Assembly (NCBI RefSeq): GCF_947623445.1
Contig: NC_135241.1
Location: forward strand, 22,198,501-22,262,500
Direction of reading: 5' to 3'
From: Clavelina lepadiformis
Lineage: Eukaryota > Chordata > Ascidiacea > Aplousobranchia > Clavelinidae
Length of the DNA: 64,000 nt
The notes beneath the pieces are model-generated. The model ran no database searches. It was not told the DNA's origin and was given only the letters and a program-made list of their open reading frames with translations. This document shows, one piece after another, positions 47,378 to 60,151 of this stretch (its first letter is position 1; each line of letters starts with the position of its first letter). The position numbers and the translations under genes are program-made.

Positions 47378-49296
47378 TGGATCATAACACAGCACTAGCT
47401 TGATGAATATGTGTGCCATCTGCATTACAATCGATGGTTATTAAAATGCATGGATGTGACATATGAGGTTGAGTACATGTACATTATGTTAACCACTGTC
47501 ATAAATGCATAGTTCTATGCTTAGCACTGGCATACTATAAAGGTGACTGTTGACATGTTTTCATTATCATGGCGTGAACGCTGCAATTAAATCCCACCTA
47601 AGGTCAGCCTTTGCATTGTCATGAAAACTGATCAATCAATTTTGTGTTATGTGTTAGATGTATATAGTGAAATATGAAAATTATATATCATGCTTGGTTC
47701 AGTAGTTAGCCCGCCTTCATGTTTTAAGTTAATGCCGTAATTCACAGTTCGCACATAAATATATATGTTCATTAACGAAATCAAGCATATTGAATTGTTT
47801 GGCTCATGGTGGGTTTTTATTATCATAATGAATGGCTGTCCTGTATGCTCAATGCTCCAACGACTCAAAAACAGGGTAATTTTGCTTAAATTTCAGAAGT
47901 GTGTTATGAAAGTTTCTTACTCTTTAAATTTGATTGATTAAATATTACAAGAAAATACACAGGTGCTGAGATGGGTAACACAATTTTGATATATTGGTCC
48001 TTCACTACACAATAATAGCACATTATCTGGAAGTGTTTTAAAGAGGAAAATGAGAATTAATTCATAAAGCTGTGATTTGAAAAAATCTTCACCACAAAAG
48101 TTCACCATATCATTTTGTTGATTGATATGGCAGTTTCTCACTCTAATCCAGTATCCTGATGTTTATATTTTCATTAACAAGTGTGTCAAATACGTGTCCT
48201 AATTTGTTTTATATATTGTGTTTACATGTACTAAAGTAGCATTTAGAAAGTATTTTTGTTCGGCTGGTTCTATATTTAAAGCTTTTTGTACTGTAATGTG
48301 TAGTCATAGTGAACGATTTGTCAGATAAATGGTAACGAATTTGTAATTATTAAAAAACTCCAGTTAATGTTGGCGCAATGTCGTAATCGCAAAAATTTGT
48401 GCAATATAAGCTTACCCAATATTACTCTTCGTCACTGGTGAATGGATAATAGTTTGGTCATTTGTCGTAGTGGAACATTATATATTGAGCATGTCGTAAT
48501 TATGTATATTGATATTGAATAAATTAAATGGCCGTCACAAGATGCAAGAGTGGATATATTTTTTTAATGCGGATGGTCCTGAAAGTTGTTGCGGAAAACG
48601 TAATCGCCCAGTATTGCTTCAACTCTCATACTTGACATCATTTAGCTTTCATATCAATTGCCTATTAATTATATTAATATTATCATAAATGTAATGGTTT
48701 CCTACGACAAAAAATTATTATGTATTTCAATTACATAGATACTGGGCAGAAACTAATGCAAAAAGTATTTTATAATTTGGTGTGGTTTGTTAAATTATTG
48801 CACTATTTTAAATATTGTGTTGATGTTGCTTGCATTTACCTTTTTTTCTGAGCACATTTTAGACAAGGTCACAAGGGTCTTTCATTTTCTATATTTTATT
48901 GCATGTTAGTTTGGTGGCTGTGTTGTGGATTGCTTAGTGCCAACTGCTTTGGTATTCTTTGTTTTTGCTAGCATACAAATATTTTAACTTTTCTGCCAGT
49001 GTTTTAGTGGCACTGTTAAATAAGTTGACATGTTTTGTGAATTGCATTAGAAAAGTAGTTTGAATTTAGGTTCAGAGAGATGTTTTATGAACAGATGTAA
49101 CTAACCTGCTATCAAATAGCACAACGTATAAATTATTATTAATTAGTTTTTGGTTGTTATTACGCACAATGTTACTACACTCATTTTTACATGTTTGCTT
49201 CCATGTATCTCACTAACAATATACACCTAATGCTTTTTAGGCTGCTTTTTGCATGGCTAGTAGATTGCATGTAGTTTGTAAATTGTAGCTAAAAAC
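47378..49296. other. spacer between the two SCAMP genes
   Basis: No further exon recognised. It should carry the 3' UTR of copy A and the promoter of copy B. A canonical AATAAA lies at 48518-48523, about 1.1 kb past the stop of copy A. Confidence 0.55.
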
Positions 49297-50708
49297 ATGA
49301 GTGATTCTCAAGGAAGTCCGTTTGCCGATCCTTTTAAGAATACCACTGTAACAGCGACAACGTCTTCAAATCAAAACCCCAACCTCAATGACTTCAACCC
49401 TTTCGCGGATGATGGTCGTGCAAGTACCACCCAACCAGCGATACTTCAACCTAAAAATCCTCCAGGTTACAACCAGTACGGAACAAACTCATCACTTTCT
49501 GCTCCTCCTGTGCGTGCTGCTGCTCCTGCACCCATACTTCCTGGACATGAAGAGTTGCTGAAGAGACAGGAGGAGCTTGAGAGGAAGGATGAGGCTCTCC
49601 GACGCAAGGAACAGCAGTTAACTTCAGATTATGATCCAAGACAAAAGAATTGGCCACCGCTACCTAAATGCTGCCCGGTCGGTCCATGCTTTTATCAAGA
49701 CTTTTCCGTTGATATTCCGTCAGAATTCCAGAGAACTGTTAAGATGCTTTATTACCTTTGGATATACTACGCAATTATCAACTTCGTCAATATCCTGGCA
49801 GCTATGGCCATTTTCATAGAGGATTCAAATGCAGGAACAACATTTGGATTGTCCATTCTCTGGTTTCTTATTTGTGACCCGTGCTCGCTCTGCTGGTACA
49901 GACCGGTGTACAACGCATTCCGAAGTGACAGTTCATTCAACTTCTTCATTTTCTTCTTCATAATGTTTTTCCAGGTACAACAATAATTTTTTGCCTTGTA
50001 GTTGAATCGTAACAGTAACTGCACAGTGGACTTAATGTCTTTTTGTGTGCTATCTATCTTTATATAAATGCTTAAGGAGCTTTGCAAAAAGTTTTATCAG
50101 TAATCAAATTTCTTCCGACCTAGTTTTGCTTTGCCGTTTTAATGGCGATTGGAATTCCTGGAGCCGGTTGGGTTGGGTGGATTGTTGCTGCCAGCCATTA
50201 CAACAAAAGTACAGCCCTTTCTGTCTTCAGCAGCATACAGGCCATCTTATATACAATCATGGCTGTCTTGTCACTTGTCCTTCTCAAGCGGGTAAGATAT
50301 CTCTGTAAATGTACACTAAATAGCTATACCATGTTAAAATGGATAATGATGCATATTTCGACAAAATAGTCAGGAGTTGACGGATGCATAGTATTATAAT
50401 TTATTGTCCATACATTGAAAGCTTGGATAGAAGAGATCTTTTTAGTTCAATAGATTTGTTGTTTATAAAATAAATAAATTTTCCTAAGTTGAGCAAGCCA
50501 TTGACGTAAATTTCACAAATATCGGGCCAAATGATTTCCAATTTCACTTTGCAATGTGCAGGTACACAGCATCTATCGCTCCACTGGTGCAAGCTTTGAC
50601 CAAGCCCAGCGTCAATTTGCCACAAATGTTATGAAGAATCCGGGAGTGCAAACCGCTGCAACAACTGCGGCTACTTCTGCGATGCAAAGCAATATGGGTG
50701 GGAAGTAA
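49297..50708 (+). CDS. Secretory carrier-associated membrane protein, copy B, 3 coding exons
   Basis: Tandem paralogue of copy A. Exons 49297-49974, 50124-50291 and 50562-50708 give 330 aa; exon 2 is exactly 168 bases in both copies and all introns are phase 0. The core is almost unchanged: [39 protein letters not shown] and [20 protein letters not shown]. The N-terminus differs more. The first NPF of copy A is SPF here (7-9), leaving one NPF at 34-36, so EH-domain binding may be weaker. The coiled coil [20 protein letters not shown] is kept. Four transmembrane helices are expected. A canonical AATAAA follows at 50823. Confidence 0.95.
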
Positions 50709-52179
50709 TAAGTTATCTCTGGAACATTTTGACACTTCATCTCAAGGGGACCTGAGTTGATTTAGCAGTCTCATAAGTGTGTGTGTTGATTTTTTGTGAG
50801 CCAAAAGCACTAATGAATAATTAATAAAGGAAAAGCATCAGAGTTTACCATTGGCTGCTACCACCTGTTCTACTGACTGCTAGCTTTGTGCAATGCTATT
50901 TAACCAAGTTTTTCTTGAGAAAATGGTGTTATTCAAATCATTTTTGTCACGTTGTGTTAGTGTTATGGTAAATGAAAACTTTTCTGTGCTGTATTCAAAT
51001 ATTTTAGATATATTATGAACTCGTTCCTTAGGTCAAAGCAATTTTAACCAAACTAGCCTCTCCGAATTGCGTATATATTTACATCGATTTTACAGCAGCT
51101 TCAGATAACTCAAAAATAGTTCCTTTGGTGTCAATTTAACAAGTTTTCACTGTAGCTTTGATTACGTCTGTGTAGTTAGCAAACATACTGTATACATAGC
51201 AAAATATTTTTTCAAACAGTTAACATTACAAATCTTTCATTTCCAGTTTTGTGTTAATTATGATTTAATAATATGTATCAAGATTATTGTGGTAAAATTA
51301 CAGATTTCATTCGTAATTTTGTATCAAAATGTATACCCTATAGTATACCTACAGTACGTATCAGGTCAACATTGTATTGAGTTTGTAGGTAGTTACTAAT
51401 TTTTTGGCCTAACATGAAATCGTATCGACATAATATGATTTTGGTAATGTAACTTGATAGAGAAATTGTAACTTTATCTTCCCAGCCCATCATTTTCTGG
51501 ACTGGTGGTAAATCAACTATGTGCGATGTTGTGTCGAACAGTTGTAAAAATGATTTTGTTTAAGATTATTTTGTATTTTAAGACACCCAGTTCAGTGTTA
51601 GCCATGATCCCGTATCTGTATGATGCTGTAAAAACAATTTAATTCATGTCATTTTAAGAAACTGTTCCTTAAGCATTGGTTGTGATCGTGTTCTTGCGAA
51701 ATGGAATGAGACTAGAGGCAGGTGTTATATGGGTCAAAAAATATTACACTTGTACAAAAACATTGGATTCTGCCTTAGGGTCAGAATCTCAGAGGGTAGC
51801 TTAATTCTTTTTTTAGCCTGGGATTTTACATATTTAAAAAGTAGCAGCTTGCATGCAGAATACAGGTAAAAAATGGCATGGTAATAGGTGAAATGTGCCG
51901 TTTCAACCCAACGTTTCTAGTGGTTACTTTGGGCCTCTGTTACAGGAGTTTAAGATGTGATTTTGGTCATTTTTTACATGACCTAGTGACTATATTCCCA
52001 ACCCTGTTCAATCCGTGCAACGTTCCAAGTAGGATTCTTGCGCAACCCATACCATACACCTTTTGTGGGAAGCAACGAGCTTAGTGTCAGTCTGAGAGCC
52101 AAATCATATTTGACATTTTATAACTTTATGCCCACGATTTAAGTAGAGTTTCTAAAACGTGTATTTTCAATAAATATGA
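50709..52179. other. tail-to-tail spacer between SCAMP copy B and MTIF2
   Basis: No coding exon recognised. Contains 3' UTR sequence of copy B. No clear minus-strand poly(A) hexamer for MTIF2 was seen close to its stop. Confidence 0.55.
50823..50828 (+). terminator. candidate SCAMP copy B polyadenylation signal
   Basis: AATAAA about 115 bases after the stop codon. Confidence 0.5.
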
Positions 52180-55100
52180 TTAAAACCCTGGTGGATTCCA
52201 CGGTATTTCATTACTGACGAACAATATATCTCTGACGCATTGGATCACATCACCAACTTCCGGAAGAATGCTCTCATCTTTAAATATGATCCCGCACTCT
52301 TTTCCAGACCCCACTTCACCAACATCACTTTTGTGATGACGCAGCGATAATATAGGACCTGCGTGATAAGAAGATGTAAAATTGCTCAAAATTATCATCA
52401 CATCGATTGAAAATTTTGGAAGTAAATAGAGCCATCTGATCCTGAACATTGCATAAATATAATTTCTCTAGTCACTTCACTTATGGGAGAAGTGTAGACG
52501 ATTGAAAAGTTCTGGATAAATTCTTACCTTCATAAATGATGTCATCACCGCGAATTAAAATATGACCTTTGGCAAGTGCCATTTCGCCACTTGTCACTTT
52601 ACAGCCTGCCACGGTATATTTTATCTTATTACTTGTGAAGTCAAATAATTGTTGGACTGCTGCTTCACCTGCAAAGTATAAAGCGAGAAAATGAGCAAGA
52701 GTGATTTCAATTTACTGAAATATGACCTTTGTGTGTAAAACATCCATGGCTTGCCTTGTATATCGAGTTTCCTTTGTTTCGGAAGCAGCGAACTGATGTG
52801 TTGACGTAGATTTTGTATTAAATGATAAATAACGTCGTTGCTCACAATTATTACGCCTTCAGACTTTGCGAATTCGACTATCTTCGATGACGGTTTAACA
52901 TTAAATGAATATATACAACCTGTCGATCAAACACGAAAAAACGTTAACGCTCTAAAATTGACAAAAGTCAGTCGAAACTGGTATTAGACCTTGTAATGAT
53001 TTCAACTTACCCTGGCCAATAGCAGCTCTCTCTATGTCGCCCTCGTTGATGTCACCAATGCCGCAGTCAACAATGTTCAACAAACACCGATCCTCACAGT
53101 CATACGACTCTAGCACGCCGAGTAGGGCATCGAGCGAACCATCAACATCAGCTAAATTCAACGTTTAATATCAAGCAAGTTCTCTGTCAAGAAGGTGAAA
53201 CTAATGCGCTATGTGTGTTAGAGCCTTGGGGAGGTGCAAGTACTCGCAAGACAGTTTTGTGAATCATAGCGAGCAAAGTTGCACGTGTGTTAATTTGAGC
53301 GTTATTTGCTGGAATAAGCTTTTGCAGGGTGGGCACAGGCTTAAATATGGCCCATGTCATGCATCGCGTACATTGAAATTATAAACAGTTCAACCTTTAA
53401 TTAGAATGTTTAATTCGGGTATTTCCTTTTCTTTGTTGTATATTTCGACCATCTGTGCTCCTAAATGTCGCCGTCTCTCCACTTTATGCATCACCGTCCT
53501 TCTTATTTCCTGGTACACTCTGCAAAGCTCACTCGCTGTAATGGGATGTTTTCTGTTGGATTTTCATTTAATTTTTCACCTTCTATCTTGTTTTCGTTGT
53601 GATTCGATTTCCTCCAACGTTGTTAATTCTTTTTCCTTGCGGCTTAATTCCTCTCTCCATTTCACAACTTTGTTACCGTGAGCCTTGAAAGATGAAAAAG
53701 CATATCACCATGACAATGGAAAATTTTGAACGACACTTTCAAAATTAAACAGTACCCATTGGTTAACACTTATCACAACAGACTGAAGCTTGCCTTAAGT
53801 ACATAATGTATTTCCCACCGAAAGCATCACAAAAGTGTGGTGGTGGTAGAATTAGTTTAACCAGGGTCGAAAACATGAACGCTTCCTCCCATGACCCCTC
53901 GGTAGAAGAAGATCGCCAAGGTCACAATATTCCAAAAGTTTTTTATTCAGATTTTTTTATCACCTCACTTTTCACTTCGAGAATCTCCTCCCCGGCATTG
54001 GGCAGTGTCTTCCACCCCGAGATGTCGACTGGATCTCCTGGCACAGCAGTCTTTACTTGATTCCCGTTTTCATCGGTAAGACTTTTTACTTTAGCGAGGG
54101 AAGTACCAGCAATCAACCACTGCATTTGAAGTCATTGTTGGCAAAATAATTGCTGAATGATGCTAGCGTAAAAATACTTTCTGGTTCACTCGCACCTTTC
54201 CTCTTTCCAACGTTCCCTGCTGTACAACGGCACTGGCAATTGAACCGAGTTGATTTTGCTGCCTACTTTCTAACACCACTCCTTCCACTTTACCAGATTT
54301 GTTGGCTTTGAGTTCCAACAACTCCGCTTGGATAAGGATGCTTTCTTCAAGCTTGTCTAAACCTGAAGTAAACAGGCATCGAGATAACTTGTTGTTTTCA
54401 ATAATCTTGTGGAACAGCTTTTTATTATCTTCAGATGAGAGGCTAAGTGTGAAGTAGTGTATTGGAAAACCTGTGGCCTGAGCATTTCAAGAGCCAATGA
54501 GCAAGCCAGAGAATGTTTTACTTGCGTTACCTTTTCCTTTAAGTGCAGATATCTTTACCGTCTGAACATTTCCGTCAAGTTCCTCTGCGTGGATCCCATG
54601 TGCATAAAGTTCATCCAACGCTTGTTTCTTGAAAAAATGAAATTCAGTTTCGATGTAAACATGTGGCACTGAAAGTTGCACATTTACAATTAGCTTACAG
54701 GGTCTGCATTTTTCTTGTCACATTTGTTAACAGCGACAATGATAGGAACTCCAGCTTGCTTTGCAGCATCAATTGATTCAAGAGTTTGTTCCATAACACC
54801 ATCGTCGGCGGCAACAACCAAAACAACTATGTCTGTCAACTGTTAACAATCGTAAAGGAGAGCAAGTAGTAATGTCAAGCAACAACGACATCAAATTATT
54901 TTCATTCAGAAACATGACTCGTTAAATAATATTGATATTTGCACAGGCGTAATGTAGAAGAAAAGTCTGTAGGGTAAAATGTATGGTTCCATTTGAACAG
55001 CATCCTCACAAAAATTTCCACGTACACACAATCAAAAATTTTTTTTAACTGGCCTAATAAGTTATAATTACGACTAAACCAATTAATAAAGATTATAGAA

Positions 55101-57538
55101 AACAAATTATACCCAGGTGAGCAATTACACACGATGGGTAAATTATTGTGGTCGCGAAAATATTTAAATATGTTTGATGGCGAAGTCTTTACCTTTGCTC
55201 CTCTTCGTCTCATCGCAGAAAACGCAGCATGTCCCGGAGTGTCCAAAAATGTGATCATATTCCCAGAATTCGTCTTTACTAAACGCACAAATTAACTTTG
55301 TATCAGGCACCACATTGCCGCAACATTTTAAGATTCTAAAATCTACAAATGACAGATTTAGTTACCCGAAAAAGCACCAATAGCCTGGGTAATTCCACCA
55401 GCTTCTCCGGCTGCTACATTCGTTTTTCGCAATGAATCAAGTAATGTTGTTTTACCGTGATCAACATGGCCCATTATAGTGACTATGGGTGGCCTTGGGC
55501 TTAATAGACTTTTGTCTTCTGCTGGTGGACTGAAAATTTGTTGATTTTTTAGTGATAGACTTAAAATTAGCAACTGATTTGATCAATCTGTTTAATAAAG
55601 TATCACACAGACACACGTTTCACCTTCTGTATACATTATTATCCTGCTGCACTTTTGATTTTGATTTGGGTAGCATTTTCCATCGATACCCAAGTGTTGA
55701 GACGATTTCAGTAACGAATTTAAAATCCCTGAGCACTAAAAAATTAAAGTTATAGCTTTTAAGGCAGCAAGCATATTAAAATCCTGTTGATACCATTCTT
55801 ATTCAATGAGCAAGAAAAATTACTGTAATCACAAATGAAGTTACCTCCATTGCCAGGTATGGGACAATTTCAGCCAGTAATTTAAACCCTTTTCACTCAA
55901 CAAATAGATACCTGTGTTTCTGTTTACAATTCTTCCAGGCTGACGGAAGTCAACGGCATCTTTTACTTTTTCTATAAAATGGAATAGAAAGTCTTGTTAA
56001 AGTGAAATGCAGTAGCTGTCAAAATTGTCCAAAAACCTGAAAATTTAAAGTGATCGAATTTGTTTTACATTGTTTGGTCATTATGTGGTCAATGTTCCCT
56101 CTAATTTTTTAACATTTGTTTGAATCATAATTTGAACCCCAAGCGTTATTTTTCATGTTGTCTGCACACCTCAACACTGTGTATATTGTGCCAATGATCA
56201 ACATTATCACAGTTTAGACAAAGTGTATGATTCTAAACAAAATACATTTATATCCATCACGATAAACAACATTTTCGACGTACTATCTTTCTTGGCATAT
56301 ACACAAGCGCGTAGTAATAGTGCAGTTACGTACAGTGCCAGTATGGTACAACTTTCATTTATGGTGTAGCTCGCGATTTTTTGTCATGAAAAATATGTAC
56401 TAACTCCAAAAATTGTAAGTCACTGGCTTAAGGAACATAGCATGTCAACATTTTTTAATCAGGTAATAGGTAAAAATTGGGCAATACCCTGACAGGACAG
56501 GAACAAGCTTCATTAAGTTTTTCAATATACAGAACATACCACCCCAAAATGTCATGGGTTACTAGAAATTACCTATTGGAACATTGAGAAGAGAAGCAAG
56601 ATAGCCGACAGTGATCGCGTCTTGAGGTACGTCTACCACAGGTCGTCTGTTTTGGGATGCTTGAAGTTTTCTTATGTGCAACCTGTTCATAACTTCAGCT
56701 CTCTAGTAATGCATGGCAAATGATTCAGTCAGTAAATGATTTTTCCTGGTGTACGAGGCACAAAAACAGAAATAAAATTTAACTGATTCTTTGAACTTAA
56801 ACAACTATGATACTAAAACAAAATCATAAAACCTTTTTGGCCCGCTGATTAACTTTGCTTTCCTTCAATTTCTTGAATTGTTCTTTATATTCTTCAGGTA
56901 TGCTTTTGTCTTGTTGCGATCGTTTTTTGTAGTTGATACTAGAAGTGTGCAGGTAGGAGTGGTGGATATGCCAGGCAAACTATAATTGAAAAAATTTCAA
57001 TCAACCAGTTCATCTATGTACCACACATTATTGAAAACCACCAGAATCTGGCAGTGACTCCAAGCAGAACAATGTTAGCTTGAAATTTATGTTACTCCAC
57101 ATGAGCACGATTAGAAAGTAGGACAACTTTCCACAAGGAACCGTGATTTCAGCAAGTAGCTGCCACACTTTCCACAGTGGCTCATAAGATATATAGCCCT
57201 ACTGGAAAGTTTGCTTTCAGGTGCTGGATAAATCCGCCAACAATTGGGCCACGCAAACATAATACTAATAACATAGAGTATAGGGCAAAACGGCAATTCT
57301 GTGCAGAAGCCAACGGATTTTTCCCGTACATTATCCAAACTTTCCAGAAGGGATATACAATATCACAGTGTTGCAAACAGCATGTAATAAAACGTACCTT
57401 CGATTGGTATCGCCAGATTCTGACTGTTGGAAAACATTGTGAACAATATTCACCGCTTTGATCTTTAAGAAATGAAGGATGTGGGTACAAAGTGCGGCTG
57501 CAAACTGTTCTTCTCAACAAATTAATAGCAGATGACAT
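52180..57538 (-). CDS. MTIF2: Mitochondrial translation initiation factor IF-2, complete, 17 coding exons
   Basis: GTPase that brings formyl-Met-tRNA to the mitochondrial ribosome. Exons in transcript order: 57538-57398, 56979-56833, 56702-56573, 55971-55845, 55728-55624, 55529-55366, 55278-55193, 54839-54699, 54627-54531, 54362-54196, 54119-53964, 53683-53580, 53519-53395, 53151-53011, 52919-52755, 52668-52528, 52358-52180. Phases match throughout, giving 771 aa (human 727). The N-terminus [17 protein letters not shown] looks like a matrix-targeting helix. An IF2_N-like segment follows ([19 protein letters not shown]). GTPase motifs: G1 GHVDHGKT 237-244, G3 DTPG 284-287, G4 NKCD 338-341, G5 SALKGKG. 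Domain IV has [15 protein letters not shown]; the C-terminus ends WNPPGF, like human WDPGF. Intron 15 is GC-AG (CAAG then GCAAGC), and intron 12 is only 60 bases. The ATG was chosen because no upstream in-frame ATG is present. Confidence 0.96.
57193..57357. mobile_element. 165-bp MITE in MTIF2 intron 1, GCCCTACTGGAAAGTTTG family
   Basis: Left end ATAGCCCTACTGGAAAGTTTG and right end whose complement reads ATATCCCTTCTGGAAAGTTTG: an inverted repeat of about 21 bases with few mismatches. Interior shares GGGCAAAACGGCAATTCTG with the copy at 38110-38247. A TA-rich flank leaves the target duplication ambiguous. Confidence 0.65.
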
Positions 57539-58200
57539 TTGATCATGAAAATTCAAAGTTTGACACAGATATTAAAAAATCTTATGCAATGAGCTGATTT
57601 CGCTAAAAAAACCTAATCAACTTTATTTGATGAAAATGTGCCATAGTTTAAACAAAGAAAAAACTAAGTAGGCCTGCCCTATAGCAGGCCTAGGATGCAA
57701 TTCTCGGACAAACAGACTTATCTACACAGAGTTAGCCCTAAAATTAAGATAATACACTACAGTAATAAAAGAATATACCAGAAATGATGGTGTTTCTTTG
57801 ATTTTCTTGAAACATGAAGTTTATTTATGCAAAATTATTACGTAAAAGTTAGCAACCTTAATTAAAGTTTGATAAAATTTTTTGGATTTATCCTTTGTTT
57901 GTCTGTTTAACCGACTTCTTTCCGAATTACTCGGTTGAATAGGCTACCAGCAGACAGCGGAAGAGCCTAAGTAAATAGCAAAGAATAAAAAAGATGTTAT
58001 AAGCCTTTGCTGTGCTTTGCCACATTTTCCTGCTCGTTAATTGTTCGTGAGCATGTGTTTTATTTTGCTATAACTACAGTGGCTAGCATCCTTACTTTCG
58101 CTCCGCACAATTTATGGTGAAAAATAAATAATACAGTACAATAAAATACAATACAGCAATACACACGTTATCAACTGTGTTTTTCCATCAACCTTTATAG

Positions 58201-58518
58201 CAGGGGTCGGGAACGTTTTTGGCTAAGGGAGCCATGAAAGCTACATATTTTTAATTGTATTTCCTTAAGAGTCATATTATATTTTTCAACACTTAATGCA
58301 ACTAAACGTTTGCATTTTTAAGCAAAACCAACAATATTAGACAACGGTAAATGTCTGAATTTACTGAATTGGTTGGTTGTTACGTTATCGAAGATTACAG
58401 AAAAGGTTTTATTCGTAACAATCGTGCTAAGAAATGCCAGCCTATATTTATCTACGAGCCAGATGCCGTCATCAAAAGAGCCACATCTGGCTCGCGAGCC
58501 ATAGGTTCCCGACCTCTG
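58201..58518. mobile_element. 318-bp hAT MITE (CAGRGGTCGGGAAC family), copy 2
   Basis: Ends CAGGGGTCGGGAACG and GGTTCCCGACCTCTG; perfect 8-bp target duplication CTTTATAG at 58193-58200 and 58519-58526. The body matches the 18503-18861 copy in inverted orientation. An open frame that starts at 58351 runs inside and past the element and is not a gene. Confidence 0.93.
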
Positions 58519-58629
58519 CTTTATAGTAAGCTACTACAACTTCTTGCTTTTCGCGTGTCAAATACGGGGAAGCCCCTAATATCACATCAATTTATTTGAT
58601 CCCAAATTCTGAGACGGGGTCGCAAAAGA

Positions 58630-59230
58630 AACAGCAAGTGCTGTTGCTGAATAGCAGCCTGCTGTTTTCTAATAGCACCCTGCTATTGTTTGCTCTTCAG
58701 TGGCTGACAGTGTTGGTGATGTAACAACAGTTTAGGTTGAAAAATTTAGGTTTTAAGCAAAATGAACAGCTGAAGTACTGTCAAACAAAAAGTAAGCTGC
58801 CCATTTTTCAGCAGTAATCCAGAGCAGATTTCTGCTTAAACAATCATTGCCTTCTGTTGGTTACGTCACTAACAGCCGCTTGATGTTACGTTACCAAAAG
58901 CAGTTAACCAGTTAATTACAGAGCAGCAACCAACAGCAGTGTGCAACTCGTGTAAACAACAGCCTGCTGTTCTTTATGTCATAATTTGCAACCTAACGTT
59001 ACCAAAAACAGCCTGTCAACTACTGAGCAGTAAATAATACCAAGATGATTTTTGAAAAGAGCATGCTGTTATACAGCTATAACAGCCGTTCTTCTGAATA
59101 AGACCCTGCCTCTTTAAATAAAGAATCAGGAACTACATGAAGTCAACCATAGCAGGGTTGTAGACCATTCAGCAACCACGTAACATCATCAATTGCAAGG
59201 TGGTAATCAAAAATAGCAGTTGCTGCATTT
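58630..59230. repeat. cluster of AACAGC / GCTGTT words
   Basis: More than ten copies of AACAGC or its complement lie in about 600 bases, several paired as near palindromes such as AACAGCCTGCTGTT. They are unevenly spaced, so this is not a clean tandem array. It may be a decayed minisatellite or the remains of an element. Confidence 0.45.
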
Positions 59231-59994
59231 GGTGACGTCACGATAAAGTTCTAGGATGTATGATATGATTGACCAAAAGCATAAATTAAACTTGTATGCT
59301 ATGGTATCACAATCAATGAGGAAAGTTTTAGCACCACTAAACCCGGCAATGATTTTTCATCGCATCATCCTCAAATGCTTATACAATGTATTTTTTGTTT
59401 TAGGTACGGTATACAATGATGTTGCTATAGTAGAATGTTCTTGGTAAATGTATAGGCTACTATAAAGATTTAAAATAGAATGTTAGCAAGCAGTATACTT
59501 CGAGTATTAATCGAACTTAATTTGAAAGGCTGAATGATTGGGAATGTTTCGATTTGAAGCGACAACAATAAAGCATGCCAACTTTTATAGCGCCAATAAT
59601 GACCAGTGCGATCAATTTGTTTGAGTCAAGGAAGGGAAGTGTTCTCAGATTTTGCCCTTTTTCAGTGTAATAGGTCATCGACAACCCGGTTTATAGGGGC
59701 AAGCTATTGCAAAGACCAAAAAAGTATCGAAATAGAATAGCCTATAAGCAAACTTCTAGGCTACAAGAGTCTCACAAAATATGTGAATTTGATTGCTATT
59801 CGAATGTTATTATGTGACAGTTGAGGATACTTGTTTGCGACGAACAAAAAACTTCGCTTCTTGTTCATATGCGCAGTTGGTAAACAACAGAAGCACAGAA
59901 AGTCATATTAAATTTTGAAATTTACAAAATATTTTGATTCAAAATTACAGTTTTAATTTTTTGTCCTATGGCCTTTTGTTATATGTATACTGAC

Positions 59995-60151
59995 CATAGA
60001 TATTATATAAACATAAACATGTGTTTAAACATAATACATTATATATTACATTATACACTATATTATATCATAAATTATATATGTACTTTATATATACATT
60101 ATATACATTAGATAAACGTAAACATAAACATGTGTTTATATGATATCTATG
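59995..60151. mobile_element. 157-bp AT-rich inverted-repeat element
   Basis: Left end CATAGATATTATATAAACA and right end TGTTTATATGATATCTATG form a 19-bp inverted repeat with one mismatch. The interior is nearly all TA-rich words (ATTATATATTACATTATACA). No target duplication is evident. A MITE or a long cruciform-forming repeat. Confidence 0.55.

Noticed and set aside
58351-58599. 82-codon frame starting MSEFTELVGCYVIED
   Set aside because: Most of it lies inside the hAT MITE at 58201-58518 and it runs out past the element end.
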